From positions 1 through 52,764 of the forward strand of contig JAFWYN010000016.1 in assembly GCA_017522685.1 (NCBI GenBank): a stretch of DNA of 52,764 nucleotides, written 5' to 3'. The DNA is from Lachnospiraceae bacterium. GTDB taxonomy: Bacteria > Bacillota_A > Clostridia > Lachnospirales > Lachnospiraceae. The notes under the pieces are model-generated. The model searched no databases. It was given only the letters and a program-made list of their open reading frames with translations, and had not been told where the DNA came from. Of the stretch, positions 17,421-26,525 are shown piece by piece. Numbering within the stretch: the first letter of the stretch is position 1; each line of letters begins with the position of its first letter. Position numbers and translations under genes: made by a program.

Positions 17421-18332
17421 ATGTCTGCTACATCCCACCTGCTTTCCAACTGCATATTGTGTCCTCGGAAATGTGGCGTCGACCGCATCGCAGGTCAGAC
17501 CGGATACTGCGGCATGCCCTCAGACCTGATGGTAGCCAGGGCTGCCTTACACATGTGGGAAGAACCTTGTATTTCCGGCGATGTTGGCTCAGGTACCGTG
17601 TTTTTCAGCGGTTGCAATTTAAAATGTGTCTTCTGCCAGAACCATTCCATCGCTTTGGGAGACTGTGGGAAAACCATTACCATTCAACGCCTGTCTGAAA
17701 TCTTTCTGGAGTTGCAGGAAAAAGGAGCCGCCAATATTAACCTGGTGACTCCCACACATTATATACCACAAATTCGGGAAGCCCTTATTCTTGCTAAAGA
17801 AAAGGGCCTGACACTTCCCATTGTTTATAATACCGGCAGCTATGAAAACATAGAAGCTCTCAGGCTTCTGGAGGGCTTGGTGGATATTTATTTGCCGGAC
17901 TTGAAATATTATTCTGCGGAATTAAGCGCCCAATATTCTCACGCTTCGGACTATTTTCAGATCGCTACAGCCGCCATCGCTGAGATGTACCGCCAGGTAG
18001 GCTCGCCGGTCTTTGACGTGGGCACCGGTATGATGAAGCGGGGTATGATTGTGCGACACCTGGTACTTCCCGGCCAAACCAAGGATTCCAAAAAGGTACT
18101 CCGACATTTATACGAAACCTACGGCGATCATATCTACATCAGCATTATGAACCAATATACCCCTCTGCCCCATGTGGCGAAGATTCCCGCACTAAATCGC
18201 AGGGTGACTGCAGAAGAATATGACAAGGTTGTCAACTTTGCCCTTTGTTTGGGGATCACCAATGCCTTCATCCAGGAAGGAGAAACTGCCGAAGAAAGTT
18301 TCATACCTCCCTTTAACATGGAAGGTGTTTAG
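17421..18332 (+). CDS. PflX-type radical SAM protein
   Basis: A 303-residue radical SAM enzyme with the CxxxCxxC cluster site at C65, C69 and C72 (GCNLKCVFCQNH). An N-terminal cysteine group (C11, C14, C18, C30 in CILCPRKCGV and GYCG) could hold a further metal site. The family (COG1313, PflX) resembles pyruvate formate-lyase activating enzymes, but its substrate is unknown. The ATG at 17421 has AAAGGAG five bases upstream; the open frame extends back into the SRP RNA and is not used. Likely read from the SRP RNA promoter. Confidence 0.88.
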   Translation: MSATSHLLSNCILCPRKCGVDRIAGQTGYCGMPSDLMVARAALHMWEEPCISGDVGSGTVFFSGCNLKCVFCQNHSIALGDCGKTITIQRLSEIFLELQEKGAANINLVTPTHYIPQIREALILAKEKGLTLPIVYNTGSYENIEALRLLEGLVDIYLPDLKYYSAELSAQYSHASDYFQIATAAIAEMYRQVGSPVFDVGTGMMKRGMIVRHLVLPGQTKDSKKVLRHLYETYGDHIYISIMNQYTPLPHVAKIPALNRRVTAEEYDKVVNFALCLGITNAFIQEGETAEESFIPPFNMEGV

Positions 18333-18359
18333 AAGAACAATTACCATAAAACCCCAAGC

Positions 18360-18393
18360 GCAGATACACCCAATGGGCATATCTGCACTTTTG
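18360..18393 (+). terminator. Terminator of the SRP RNA-radical SAM unit
   Basis: Stem GCAGATA (18360-18366) / TATCTGC (18380-18386), followed by ACTTTTGTATTT on the plus strand. Confidence 0.7.
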
Positions 18394-18432
18394 TATTTAC
18401 TCTATGTAATCAAGTTTCCTTTCCCCTAACAC

Positions 18433-19362
18433 TTATATTTCCACCGGTATCATATAATATCCGAAATCTCCGTTTTGCGCCGGCTCCGCCTTCCCTTCAA
18501 AACTTTCAAATCCAAAGAGAATTGCTACCTGTTTTTCTTTGGTATAAAAGTTGCCCGGCGCCCCGATATAATACTGTTCCTGCCCCCGTACCATTTCCTT
18601 GGTAAGAATCAAATGCTTGTAATTGTAGTATCCGTGAAGCAGGAAACTATTGTTTACCAAAGGATAACATTCCCTTGTCAAGACCACCAGGTCCTCCGGT
18701 TTTAGCTTCAAGTATTTGCGGTGGTCATCAAAGGGCATAACATGAGGGTAATTATCCCACAATTGCTGCCATTTCGTAGTTGCCAAAGCTTGTGTCGGAA
18801 TGGATACCGGCTCCTCGTTCACCATCTCCCTCTCCTCTTTCGGTTCCTCGTATTTAAAAGCCTCTTCCTGTTCTACAGGATCTTCCTCCACTGTATCCAA
18901 AATGATACCGCTCCTCAAGCCAACCTTCTCTTCCGCATCATCAATCTCCTCCTGCTGTGCAGCTTCCACAGCATAGGGTTTTACCGGCTCCGAAGGACGA
19001 ACCCTTATCTCCTCCTGTGCCTCCTTAATTATACATCGTAACATTCTGTCGCTTTGCAGTCTGATTCGTATCTCTCGCAAGTCTTCATAGCCTATCCGGT
19101 CTGCCAGTTCTTTCTCCCTCATCCCTTCCCAGAACATATTCCCTTGACCTTGTTCCAAGTGTAGTTCCCCAAGAACCGCTTCCCTTTCATTACTCACTAA
19201 AAATATCTGTGCGGCACCATCGTCAGAGTGTTTCAGCTTTTCTGCCTTTATTCTCAAAGTCACCTCTCCGTCCCTTGCTTCCAGCTTAACAAAGCCTGCA
19301 TTCTGCACGGCCACTCCTTCCTCTATCAACTCCAAATACTTTATTTTTCTATCATAGCTCAT
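18433..19362 (-). CDS. DUF6128 domain protein
   Basis: A 309-residue cytosolic protein of unknown function. The N-terminal 110 residues are beta-rich with charged loops. A long acidic linker spans about 120-200 (EEIDDAEEKVGL, EEDPVEQEEAFKYEEPKEE). The C-terminal 105 residues (WQQLWDNYPHVMPF, LKPEDLVVL, NNSFLLHGYYNYKHLIL, FYTKEKQVAILFGFESF) match the DUF6128 domain I know from Lachnospiraceae. It follows a CdaR-type regulator but is separated from it by a terminator. The ribosome site GGGGGT is modest. Confidence 0.7.
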   Translation of the reverse strand: MSYDRKIKYLELIEEGVAVQNAGFVKLEARDGEVTLRIKAEKLKHSDDGAAQIFLVSNEREAVLGELHLEQGQGNMFWEGMREKELADRIGYEDLREIRIRLQSDRMLRCIIKEAQEEIRVRPSEPVKPYAVEAAQQEEIDDAEEKVGLRSGIILDTVEEDPVEQEEAFKYEEPKEEREMVNEEPVSIPTQALATTKWQQLWDNYPHVMPFDDHRKYLKLKPEDLVVLTRECYPLVNNSFLLHGYYNYKHLILTKEMVRGQEQYYIGAPGNFYTKEKQVAILFGFESFEGKAEPAQNGDFGYYMIPVEI

Positions 19363-19370
19363 AAAAATAC

Positions 19371-19413
19371 CCCCTAATATACTAAAGTACTATCACTTTA
19401 ATATATTAAGGGG
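19371..19413 (-). terminator. Terminator after the CdaR-type regulator
   Basis: Long AT-rich hairpin closed by CCCC/GGGG (19371-19413), followed on the minus strand by TATTTTT. It ends the regulator transcript; the DUF6128 gene begins just beyond it, so that gene's promoter may overlap the region. Confidence 0.75.
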
Positions 19414-19429
19414 TTGTCTCTTTTATGCC

Positions 19430-20518
19430 TTAATATGTCAGGTTATCCAAATATTTCATGTAGTTTGCTACCATCAAAGCAATCTTAAAAGTCAAAGCAT
19501 CATCAAAATTCCTCAAATCAAGCCCTGTACTCTTTTGTATCTTTTCAATACGGTAAACAAGCGTATTTCTATGTACAAACAGCTGTCTGGAGGTCTCTGA
19601 CACATTCAAATTGTTCTCGAAGAACTTATTAATAGTGGTCAATGTCTCCTCATCAAAATCTATAGTGCTGATATCACCGAATATCTCATCAATGAAGATT
19701 CGGCAAAGATTAACCGGCAACTGGTAAATCAAACGCCCGATACCCAAGGTACTGTAGGCAATCACATTCTTCTCAGCATAGAAAATCTTGCCCACATCCA
19801 AGGCCATCTTGGCCTCCTTGTAGGACTTTGATACGTCCTTCAGCTCCTGTACCACTGTACCGAAAGCCACCTTAACATTCATCATGGCCTCTGCATTCAT
19901 CATTGCCACAATAGTATCAGCCACGGATACTAAATCCTCATAATCACCGCCGCCTTCCACATTCTTGATAAGGATAATATTGGCCTCATCTACGGCAGTA
20001 ATATAGTCTCCACTTTGATTGGAGAACATTCCCTTCAGCAGTTCCGTCACCATGGTATCCTTTTCACCCTTGGTCTCAATCAGATAAACTGCACGGGGCG
20101 CTGTTGCCTCCACATGAAGTTTCTTTGCTCTGTTATAAATATCCACCAGCAACAAATTATCCAACAATAAGTTCTGGAAAAAATTATTCCTATCAAATCG
20201 TTCCTTATATGCGATGGCCAGATTATGAATTTGAGAAGCCGCGATTTTACCCACCATGTAGGCATCGTCCCCGGTGCCTCTGGCTACAATCACATACAAT
20301 AGCTCCCCTTCATCCCACACCTTTAACAAATGGTCTGAGCCTATCACCTGACTATCTGCCGGAGATGTAGCAAATGCACTAATAAGTCCTGTATGTATCT
20401 CTTTCATCTCCGCTGTAGAAGCCATAACCGCTCCCACGGGGTCATACACACACAAATCCACTCTTGTAATTGCTCTTAACTCTTCAATACTGGTCTGAAT
20501 CACCTGACTTGATAACAT
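19430..20518 (-). CDS. CdaR/PucR family transcriptional regulator
   Basis: A 362-residue regulator. The N-terminal 110 residues look like a sugar-diacid-type sensor domain (SIEELRAITRVDLCVYDPVGAVMAS). The middle has a GGDEF-like or PucR-linker region, and the C-terminus a PucR-type HTH: NVSETSRQLFVHRNTLVYRI near 310-330. Such proteins respond to small carbon or nitrogen compounds. The ATG at 20518 has GGAGG four to eight bases before it; an earlier in-frame start lacks one. It lies directly downstream of the UgpC ATPase gene, separated by a terminator, so a role in sugar uptake control is possible. Confidence 0.85.
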   Translation of the reverse strand: MLSSQVIQTSIEELRAITRVDLCVYDPVGAVMASTAEMKEIHTGLISAFATSPADSQVIGSDHLLKVWDEGELLYVIVARGTGDDAYMVGKIAASQIHNLAIAYKERFDRNNFFQNLLLDNLLLVDIYNRAKKLHVEATAPRAVYLIETKGEKDTMVTELLKGMFSNQSGDYITAVDEANIILIKNVEGGGDYEDLVSVADTIVAMMNAEAMMNVKVAFGTVVQELKDVSKSYKEAKMALDVGKIFYAEKNVIAYSTLGIGRLIYQLPVNLCRIFIDEIFGDISTIDFDEETLTTINKFFENNLNVSETSRQLFVHRNTLVYRIEKIQKSTGLDLRNFDDALTFKIALMVANYMKYLDNLTY

Positions 20519-20572
20519 AAATCCTCCATTTCTACATGTTTCCCCAAGCCGCATCTTTTATATGTTTATAGG

Positions 20573-20605
20573 GAAAAACAGAGGTACTGTTTCCAGCACC
20601 TCTGT
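20573..20605 (-). terminator. Terminator of ugpC
   Basis: Stem ACAGAGGTGCTG / CAGTACCTCTGT (one mismatch) around a GAAA loop at 20578-20605, with TTTT next on the minus strand. Confidence 0.88.
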
Positions 20606-20614
20606 GAGTAATAA

Positions 20615-21727
20615 CTAGTTTGTAATAATCTGCTCGGTCTCTTTGTCGAATACATGAATCTTTTCAACGTCAAGTGCGAACTTAACAACATCACCAGGTC
20701 TTGCAGTAGTACGAGAATCTACTCTTGCAGTCATAGGGAATACATCCAAATCGAAGTATAAGTAAACTTCTGCACCAAGTAATTCGTATACTCTGATAGT
20801 AGACTCGAATACGCTCTGAGGTGAGTTCTCAATGAACATTTCTGAATCATATACATCTTCAGGACGGATACCGAAGGTAACAACCTTCTCATCATAACCG
20901 CCATCGATAAGCTTCTTAGACTTAGCAGGAGGAAGAGGAATGCTCTTTCCGCCAACTTCTAAGTATGCTACATCACCCTTAACCTTAACGGTTGCATCAA
21001 GGAAGTTCATCTGAGGTGAACCCATGAAACCTGCAACGAAGAGGTTCTGAGGCTTGTCATATAAGTTCTGAGGAGTATCAACCTGCTGGATAACACCATC
21101 CTTCATAACTACGATTCTGGTACCAAGGGTCATAGCCTCTGTCTGGTCATGAGTAACGTAGATGATGGTGGTTCCTAATTTCTGATGTAACTTAGCGATC
21201 TCAATACGCATCTGTACACGCAACTTAGCATCCAAGTTTGAAAGAGGCTCGTCCATAAGGAATACCTTAGGATTACGAACGATAGCACGACCCATAGCAA
21301 CACGCTGTCTCTGACCACCGGATAAAGCCTTAGGCTTTCTGTCAAGAAGATGCTCGATATCAAGAATCTTAGCTGCTTCCTTAACCATCTTATCAATCTG
21401 ATCCTTCGGAACCTTTCTTAACTTAAGACCGAATGCCATGTTGTCATAAACTGACATATGAGGATACAAAGCGTAGTTCTGGAATACCATCGCGATATCT
21501 CTATCCTTAGGTTCTACGTCGTTAACTACTCTGTCACCAATCTTTAATTCACCTGAAGAAATATCTTCCAAACCTGCGATCATACGAAGGGTAGTAGACT
21601 TACCACAACCTGAAGGTCCTACGAAGATGATGAATTCCTGATCTGCGATCTCAAGGTTGAAATTCTTAACTGCTTCAAAGCCGTTAGGATAAACCTTACA
21701 TACATTCTTTAATGATAAACTTGCCAT
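20615..21727 (-). CDS. ugpC: Sugar ABC transporter ATP-binding protein, UgpC/MsmK type
   Basis: The shared ATPase that powers several carbohydrate importers. The 370-residue protein has Walker A GPSGCGKST near 38-46, the Q-loop VFQNYALYPHM, the signature LSGGQRQRVAMGRA, Walker B FLMDEPLSNLD, and C-terminal MalK-type OB repeats (FGIRPEDVYDS). No permease or binding-protein gene is adjacent, as is usual for the multi-client ATPase of Firmicutes. The gene uses a restricted set of codons compared with its neighbours, suggesting high expression. GGAG ribosome site. Confidence 0.95.
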   Translation of the reverse strand: MASLSLKNVCKVYPNGFEAVKNFNLEIADQEFIIFVGPSGCGKSTTLRMIAGLEDISSGELKIGDRVVNDVEPKDRDIAMVFQNYALYPHMSVYDNMAFGLKLRKVPKDQIDKMVKEAAKILDIEHLLDRKPKALSGGQRQRVAMGRAIVRNPKVFLMDEPLSNLDAKLRVQMRIEIAKLHQKLGTTIIYVTHDQTEAMTLGTRIVVMKDGVIQQVDTPQNLYDKPQNLFVAGFMGSPQMNFLDATVKVKGDVAYLEVGGKSIPLPPAKSKKLIDGGYDEKVVTFGIRPEDVYDSEMFIENSPQSVFESTIRVYELLGAEVYLYFDLDVFPMTARVDSRTTARPGDVVKFALDVEKIHVFDKETEQIITN

Positions 21728-21953
21728 GATGTAAAACTCCTTTCAGTTTTAACAAATTTAATTTCTTTTTTAATAACAGCCATGCTGTTTTAATCTTAGT
21801 TAAGTATAAAATAAATCTTGTTTTTTTGCCATGCTACTATTTCACAAATATTTCCCGTAGGATTGTAAAAATTGCTTAGAAAACAGGTACAATTTTTGTT
21901 TTTCCGTCATTTCGTATAGTATTGTGTGCTTTTCTTCGTCAGATTGTATATTT

Positions 21954-22661
21954 TTACTGCTTTTCTTCCGGAATATCATGAAAAATCTTTTCCGAATCAT
22001 CCTCTTCCGGCTCCGGAACAATGGCACCGCTGGCAATCTGTGCCTCAATAATATGTCCTTCCAGCTTTTTGAAGTACTTATTCAGCATCAGGGCCCCGAT
22101 ATAAGCCGGCACAGTGATACCAAACATAAGGATCAGCGGCAATATTTGGATAAACAAAAGCATCAAAATAATGGGAATCGCATTCAACACAATCATAGCC
22201 AATGTAATCGGAAACTTGGCTATGCTGATAATCAATGCATTCTTAAGGGTACGCAAAGTAGTATTTTCAAATTTACCCATAACAGGGAATACCATTATCC
22301 ACAAAAACAATCCGATAAACGCCACCGCAGTTAAAGCCACCTGAAACCAATAAGGAAATGATATACCTGAACGGAAAACAATCAAATAATCTCCCAAAAG
22401 CACCAGAATAATCAACAATAATACGAACCAAACCGGTGTGGCCTGTCTAATGGACTCCTTAAATGCTTTGAAATAACCTTTTACAATAGGGCCGTCCTCA
22501 TTTCTCACCATTTTCATACACATATAATGCGCCGCTGTCAGTGCAGCACCTACGGTCACTATAGGCAAACAGCACAACAAGGTAAGTCCGTTAATAATCA
22601 TCAGATTGGCAACCTTTGTCAAAAACTGCATCAATGGTGAATCATAATCTAAAAATTTCAT
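21954..22661 (-). CDS. DUF624 (YesL-type) membrane protein
   Basis: A 235-residue membrane protein with about five to six hydrophobic helices. It starts FLDYDSPLMQFLTKVANLMIINGLTLLCCLPIVTVGAA, which is the characteristic opening of the DUF624/YesL family, followed by TAAHYMCMKM and a charged C-terminus. The family usually lies near sugar ABC transporters; here ugpC is the next gene. Function unknown. AGAAAGGACG precedes the ATG; 15 bases separate it from the acetyltransferase upstream. Confidence 0.87.
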   Translation of the reverse strand: MKFLDYDSPLMQFLTKVANLMIINGLTLLCCLPIVTVGAALTAAHYMCMKMVRNEDGPIVKGYFKAFKESIRQATPVWFVLLLIILVLLGDYLIVFRSGISFPYWFQVALTAVAFIGLFLWIMVFPVMGKFENTTLRTLKNALIISIAKFPITLAMIVLNAIPIILMLLFIQILPLILMFGITVPAYIGALMLNKYFKKLEGHIIEAQIASGAIVPEPEEDDSEKIFHDIPEEKQ

Positions 22662-22676
22662 GTTTTTCGTCCTTTC

Positions 22677-23156
22677 TTATAATCTTTTTCTCATTGGAGT
22701 AACCTTAATGCCCGAGTAGTGCTCCTCAGGTCCTGTTGCCCAGAAGCCTATTTTGCGATAAAACGCAACTGCATAAGGTGCTGCTTTTAAGGTAATATCC
22801 TCTTGCCCCGCTTCATTTTTTAAAAATTCGCAAAGGCAGTTCATCAGACCTCGTCCCACTCCTTGACGATGATAACTCTCGTCCACAAAAAGCAGGGAGA
22901 GATGATTGCCGTCTCTGACGGAGGCTGCACCAATAATCCGGTCACCATCCATGGCTACCAGCATCAGATACTTTCCCTGTAAGAAGGAATGAAACAAATC
23001 TTCGTCTGTAATAAAGTCCAGAAAATTTCGTATTCCCTCCGATGTATATTCAGGACCTTCAAATTTCATAAAGGTCTTCCAAATCATATTCATGGCCGGT
23101 GTCCAGTTTTCGGCTTCGGCCCATCTGATTTGGTACGGTAACTCTTCCTGATACAT
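22677..23156 (-). CDS. GNAT family N-acetyltransferase
   Basis: A 159-residue acetyl-CoA-dependent acetyltransferase. Acetyl-CoA binding motif A is seen in LSLLFVDESYHRQGVGRGLMNCLCEF near residues 93-118 (Q-x-x-G-x-G). The C-terminal APYAVAFYRKIGFWATGPEE completes the fold. Substrate unknown. The start at 23156 (ATG after GGGAG) is chosen; the longer frame begins inside the upstream gene's end. It lies just downstream of the lipase-like hydrolase gene. Confidence 0.85.
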   Translation of the reverse strand: MYQEELPYQIRWAEAENWTPAMNMIWKTFMKFEGPEYTSEGIRNFLDFITDEDLFHSFLQGKYLMLVAMDGDRIIGAASVRDGNHLSLLFVDESYHRQGVGRGLMNCLCEFLKNEAGQEDITLKAAPYAVAFYRKIGFWATGPEEHYSGIKVTPMRKRL

Positions 23157-23180
23157 GGCTATACTCCCATTCTCAAGCAA

Positions 23181-24119
23181 TTATGATAAAGAAATCTTTT
23201 TCTCTATCCACTCGTAAATATCACTCATTATTTCTTCCCGATTGGTTTCGTTCAGAAGTTCATGACGTGCGCCTTCATACAATCTGATTTCCACCTTTTC
23301 CAGCCCCGTCTTCTTCAAGAGCTCATACACTTTCTCCGGTCCCTTTCCAAAGTCCCCCACAGGGTCCATGGTACCGGACAGAATCAGTACCGGAAGTGAC
23401 TTCGGTATTTTTTCCACGGTCTCTGCTCTATTCATACGGCTAATCAATTCAAATAAACCGTCAAAGCCGTTGGCTGTAAATAAAAATCCACACATAGAGT
23501 CCGCATTATACCGGTCGACAATCTCTGTATCCCGAGTCAGCCAGTCCGAAGGTGTACGTGCCGGTTTAAAACGCTTAATATTAGAACCAAAGCACAAATG
23601 ATTCAAAAGTTTGCTTTTGTGTTTTGAGCCAAACAGAATTTTTTGAGTTCCGTTCAAAAACTTACCAAAACCAACCAATGCCTTAGGCTGTTGCGCAGTT
23701 CCCAGCAAAATAGCGGCAGATATTTCTTCGCCATAACGACTCATATAATTCCTCACCAAAAAGGAACCCATACTGTGCCCCATCAATATATACGGCACCT
23801 CAGGATATGCTTCAACGGTTAATTTATTCAGAACATGGGTATTCTCTATCAGCATATCAGCCGGATCCTGTTCGCACAAATACCCCGATACCTGACCTTC
23901 CCGCAGCGTCTTGCCATGACCCGGATAATCATATCCGGTCACAACAAATCCCTTCTGAACCATGGTTTCGCAAAAGGCCTCATAACGACCCATATGCTCC
24001 GCCATGCCATATGCAATGTGAATTACTCCAACCACCTTTTGATCCGTCGGTATATATTGTACCGCATATACTTTACTTTTTCCATCAGCGGAATTAAAAT
24101 ATAATTCTTTTTTAATCAT
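23181..24119 (-). CDS. Alpha/beta hydrolase, lysophospholipase-like
   Basis: A 312-residue serine hydrolase of the monoacylglycerol lipase/PldB group. Nucleophile elbow GHSMGS near residue 114, the oxyanion-type HIAYGMAEH near 35, an acidic residue in LSGTMDPVGDFG near 255 and the catalytic histidine in YEGARHELLNE near 285. These fit esterases that act on lysophospholipids or glycerides. No signal peptide, so cytosolic. It lies 30 bases after metG and may be co-transcribed. Confidence 0.88.
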   Translation of the reverse strand: MIKKELYFNSADGKSKVYAVQYIPTDQKVVGVIHIAYGMAEHMGRYEAFCETMVQKGFVVTGYDYPGHGKTLREGQVSGYLCEQDPADMLIENTHVLNKLTVEAYPEVPYILMGHSMGSFLVRNYMSRYGEEISAAILLGTAQQPKALVGFGKFLNGTQKILFGSKHKSKLLNHLCFGSNIKRFKPARTPSDWLTRDTEIVDRYNADSMCGFLFTANGFDGLFELISRMNRAETVEKIPKSLPVLILSGTMDPVGDFGKGPEKVYELLKKTGLEKVEIRLYEGARHELLNETNREEIMSDIYEWIEKKISLS

Positions 24120-24149
24120 TTTTCTTTCCTGTTTACCAGCCTCAAACGC

Positions 24150-26123
24150 TTAGCAGATCTCCGCACCTGCGGGCATCTTCTTCTCAGGTGTCATAAGTGC
24201 CAGATTGCCTTCTGCATCCTCTGCACAAAGGAGCATACCTTCGGAAAGCACACCGGCCAGCTTCGCAGGCTTCAGATTTACAAGTACCATTACCTTTTTA
24301 CCCACCATCTCTTCAGGGGTATAATGGGCCTTGATCCCGGATACAATCTGACGTACCTGACTGCCGATTTTCACCTGTGAGCAAAGCAGCTTCTTGGACT
24401 TCGGTACTGCCTCACAAGCAATAATTTCGCCCACCTGGAACTGCAGCTTGGCAAAATCACCGTATTCAATTTCTTCCTTGGCTTCAATATCAATCACAGC
24501 TTCTGCGGGCGCCTCTTCTGCCGGGGTTTCTGCTTCTGCGCGTCTTGCAGCATACATAGCCTCTGCCTTCTCCACGATTTCCTCCACCTTCAGTCTTGCA
24601 AAGAGGATTTCCGGAGTTTCGGTCACCTTCAGATCATTTTCACGCAAACCAAACTGCTTCAAAGCCTCAAACTCACGAATTTCTGCGTTTAACTGAGCCA
24701 CGATTTTCTCAGCGGTTTCCGGCATGAAGGGCTGGAGCAGGGAAGCACCGATGGTGATACCTTCTACCAGATTGTACATTACGGTAGCCAGACGGTCTGC
24801 CTTTGCTTCATCCTTAGCCAATACCCAAGGCTCTGTCTCATCGATATATTTATTACATCTCTTAAAGATAACAAAGATTTCGGTCAGAGCATCTGCCACC
24901 TTCAAGTCTGCCATCTTCGCCTGTACCTTATCCAATGTACCGGTGATAACTGCCTTTAGGTCTGCATCAATGGCTTCATCCACGATGCCCTTGTCAGCCA
25001 CTACGCCGCCAAAGTACTTGTTACTCATAGAGATGGTTCTGTTTACTAAATTACCCAAGGTGTTTGCCAAATCCGAGTTCAGTCTCTCCACCATCAGCTC
25101 CCAGGTAATGGTTCCGTCATTTTCAAAAGGCATCTCATGCAGTACAAAATAACGCACTGCATCCACGCCGAAGAAATCAATCAAGTCATCTGCGTAAATC
25201 ACATTACCCTTGGATTTACTCATCTTGCCGTCGCCCTGTAACAACCAGGGATGACCAAATACCTGCTTGGGCAAAGGCTCACCCAATGCCATCAGGAAAA
25301 TAGGCCAGTAAATGGTATGGAAACGGATAATATCCTTACCGATTAAGTGCAAATCAGCTGGCCATAATTTCTTGTACTGCTCGGTGCTGTTACCGTCTGC
25401 ATCATAGCCGATACCGGTGATATAGTTGGTAAGCGCATCCAGCCACACATATACTACATGCTTCTCATCGAAGTCTACCGGAATACCCCACTTAAAAGAA
25501 GTACGGGATACACAAAGATCTGTCAGACCGGGCAGTAAGAAGTTGTTCATCATCTCATTCTTACGGCTTACAGGCTGAATAAATTCCGGATGTTCGTTAA
25601 TATGCTTAATTAATTTATCTGCATACTTACTCATTTTGAAGAAATATGCTTCCTCGCTGGCAGGCTTCACTTCTCTGCCACAGTCGGGACACTTGCCCTC
25701 TACTAACTGAGACTCGGTCCAGAAGGACTCACAGGGTGTACAGTACAGACCTTCATAAGAGCTTTTGTAAATATCTCCCTGATCATAAAGTCTCTTAAAA
25801 ATCTTCTGCACCTGCTTTTCATGATAATCATCCGTAGTACGGATAAACTTATCATAGGAAATGTTCAGCTGGTCACACAGACCCTGAATCACTCCTGCCA
25901 CTTCGTCTACGAATTCTTTACAGGATACCCCTGCATCCTGAGCCTTCAGCTCAATCTTTTGGCCATGCTCATCAGTACCTGTCTGGAAAAATACATCATA
26001 GCCTTCTTTTCTCTTAAATCTGGCAATGGCATCTGCCAGTACGATTTCATAATTGTTGCCGATATGGGGTTTGCCTGAAGTATAGGCAATGGCTGTTGTA
26101 ATATAATAGGGTGTTTTGCTCAT
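24150..26123 (-). CDS. metG: Methionine-tRNA ligase
   Basis: Charges tRNA-Met for initiation and elongation. The 657-residue protein has the HIGH-type motif PHIGN near 16-20, a zinc knuckle (CTPC and CPDC), the KMSKS loop (GKMSKSKGN), and a C-terminal Trbp111-like tRNA-binding OB domain from about 550 (FAKLQFQVGEIIACEAV to GAEIC). The start is the ATG at 26123; the open frame runs back through the T-box terminator and is not translated there. It is controlled by the T-box leader upstream. Confidence 0.97.
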   Translation of the reverse strand: MSKTPYYITTAIAYTSGKPHIGNNYEIVLADAIARFKRKEGYDVFFQTGTDEHGQKIELKAQDAGVSCKEFVDEVAGVIQGLCDQLNISYDKFIRTTDDYHEKQVQKIFKRLYDQGDIYKSSYEGLYCTPCESFWTESQLVEGKCPDCGREVKPASEEAYFFKMSKYADKLIKHINEHPEFIQPVSRKNEMMNNFLLPGLTDLCVSRTSFKWGIPVDFDEKHVVYVWLDALTNYITGIGYDADGNSTEQYKKLWPADLHLIGKDIIRFHTIYWPIFLMALGEPLPKQVFGHPWLLQGDGKMSKSKGNVIYADDLIDFFGVDAVRYFVLHEMPFENDGTITWELMVERLNSDLANTLGNLVNRTISMSNKYFGGVVADKGIVDEAIDADLKAVITGTLDKVQAKMADLKVADALTEIFVIFKRCNKYIDETEPWVLAKDEAKADRLATVMYNLVEGITIGASLLQPFMPETAEKIVAQLNAEIREFEALKQFGLRENDLKVTETPEILFARLKVEEIVEKAEAMYAARRAEAETPAEEAPAEAVIDIEAKEEIEYGDFAKLQFQVGEIIACEAVPKSKKLLCSQVKIGSQVRQIVSGIKAHYTPEEMVGKKVMVLVNLKPAKLAGVLSEGMLLCAEDAEGNLALMTPEKKMPAGAEIC

Positions 26124-26149
26124 GTTTTTCTTCCTTTCTTTTTTGAATA

Positions 26150-26445
26150 AGAAAACTCGTCTTCTATTATTCCTAACAGAAGACGAGCCTAAACCCGTGT
26201 TACCACTTCTTTTCATCCGTTCCTCACGAAACGGACCTCATCGAGTCCCCTCAGACTCTTCCGCTATAACAGGCGGAACCTGTCGCAGCCTTGCTTATCC
26301 AAGTTCGGTGCGCCGCTCAGAAGCCATCTTCCCCTTGTTCTGCGTTCGCCTCCTCTCAGCCTTGCGTGCCTGCCGACCCGCCACGGAAGCTTCTCTGTAA
26401 AACCTTTCCAAGGATACTCTCTTCATCATTGCTTTTACATTCTAT
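26150..26445 (-). promoter_or_regulatory. T-box riboswitch of metG, methionine specifier
   Basis: A leader of nearly 300 bases on the minus strand. It holds the 5' landmark GATGAAGAGAGTA, a Stem I with AGAGAAGC pairing GCTTCTG, and the specifier ATG at 26327-26325 followed by a purine. The T-box core AAGTGGTAACACGG lies at about 26208-26194. The terminator CTCGTCTTCT / AGAAGACGAG with TTTT lies at 26187-26152. Uncharged tRNA-Met would stabilise the antiterminator and allow metG expression. Confidence 0.92.
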
Positions 26446-26450
26446 TGCAT

Positions 26451-26479
26451 AGAATATCACACCCCGTACCAAATGTCAA
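26451..26479 (-). promoter_or_regulatory. Promoter of the metG T-box leader
   Basis: TTGACA at 26479-26474, a 17-base spacer, TATTCT at 26456-26451. The predicted start near 26444 leaves room for the full T-box. Confidence 0.85.
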
Positions 26480-26489
26480 TCCAATGAAA

Positions 26490-26518
26490 AACCTCCCGAA
26501 GATTACTCTTCGGGAGGC
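26490..26518 (-). terminator. Terminator of the zinc-ribbon protein gene
   Basis: CCTCCCGAAGA / TCTTCGGGAGG stem at 26492-26517, then TTTTTC on the minus strand. It insulates the metG promoter from the upstream gene. Confidence 0.9.
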
Positions 26519-26525
26519 AAATTGA

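Noticed and set aside
26124..26216. N-terminal extension of metG through the leader
   Set aside because: The stretch is the T-box core and terminator; the ATG at 26123 starts the conserved MetG sequence.
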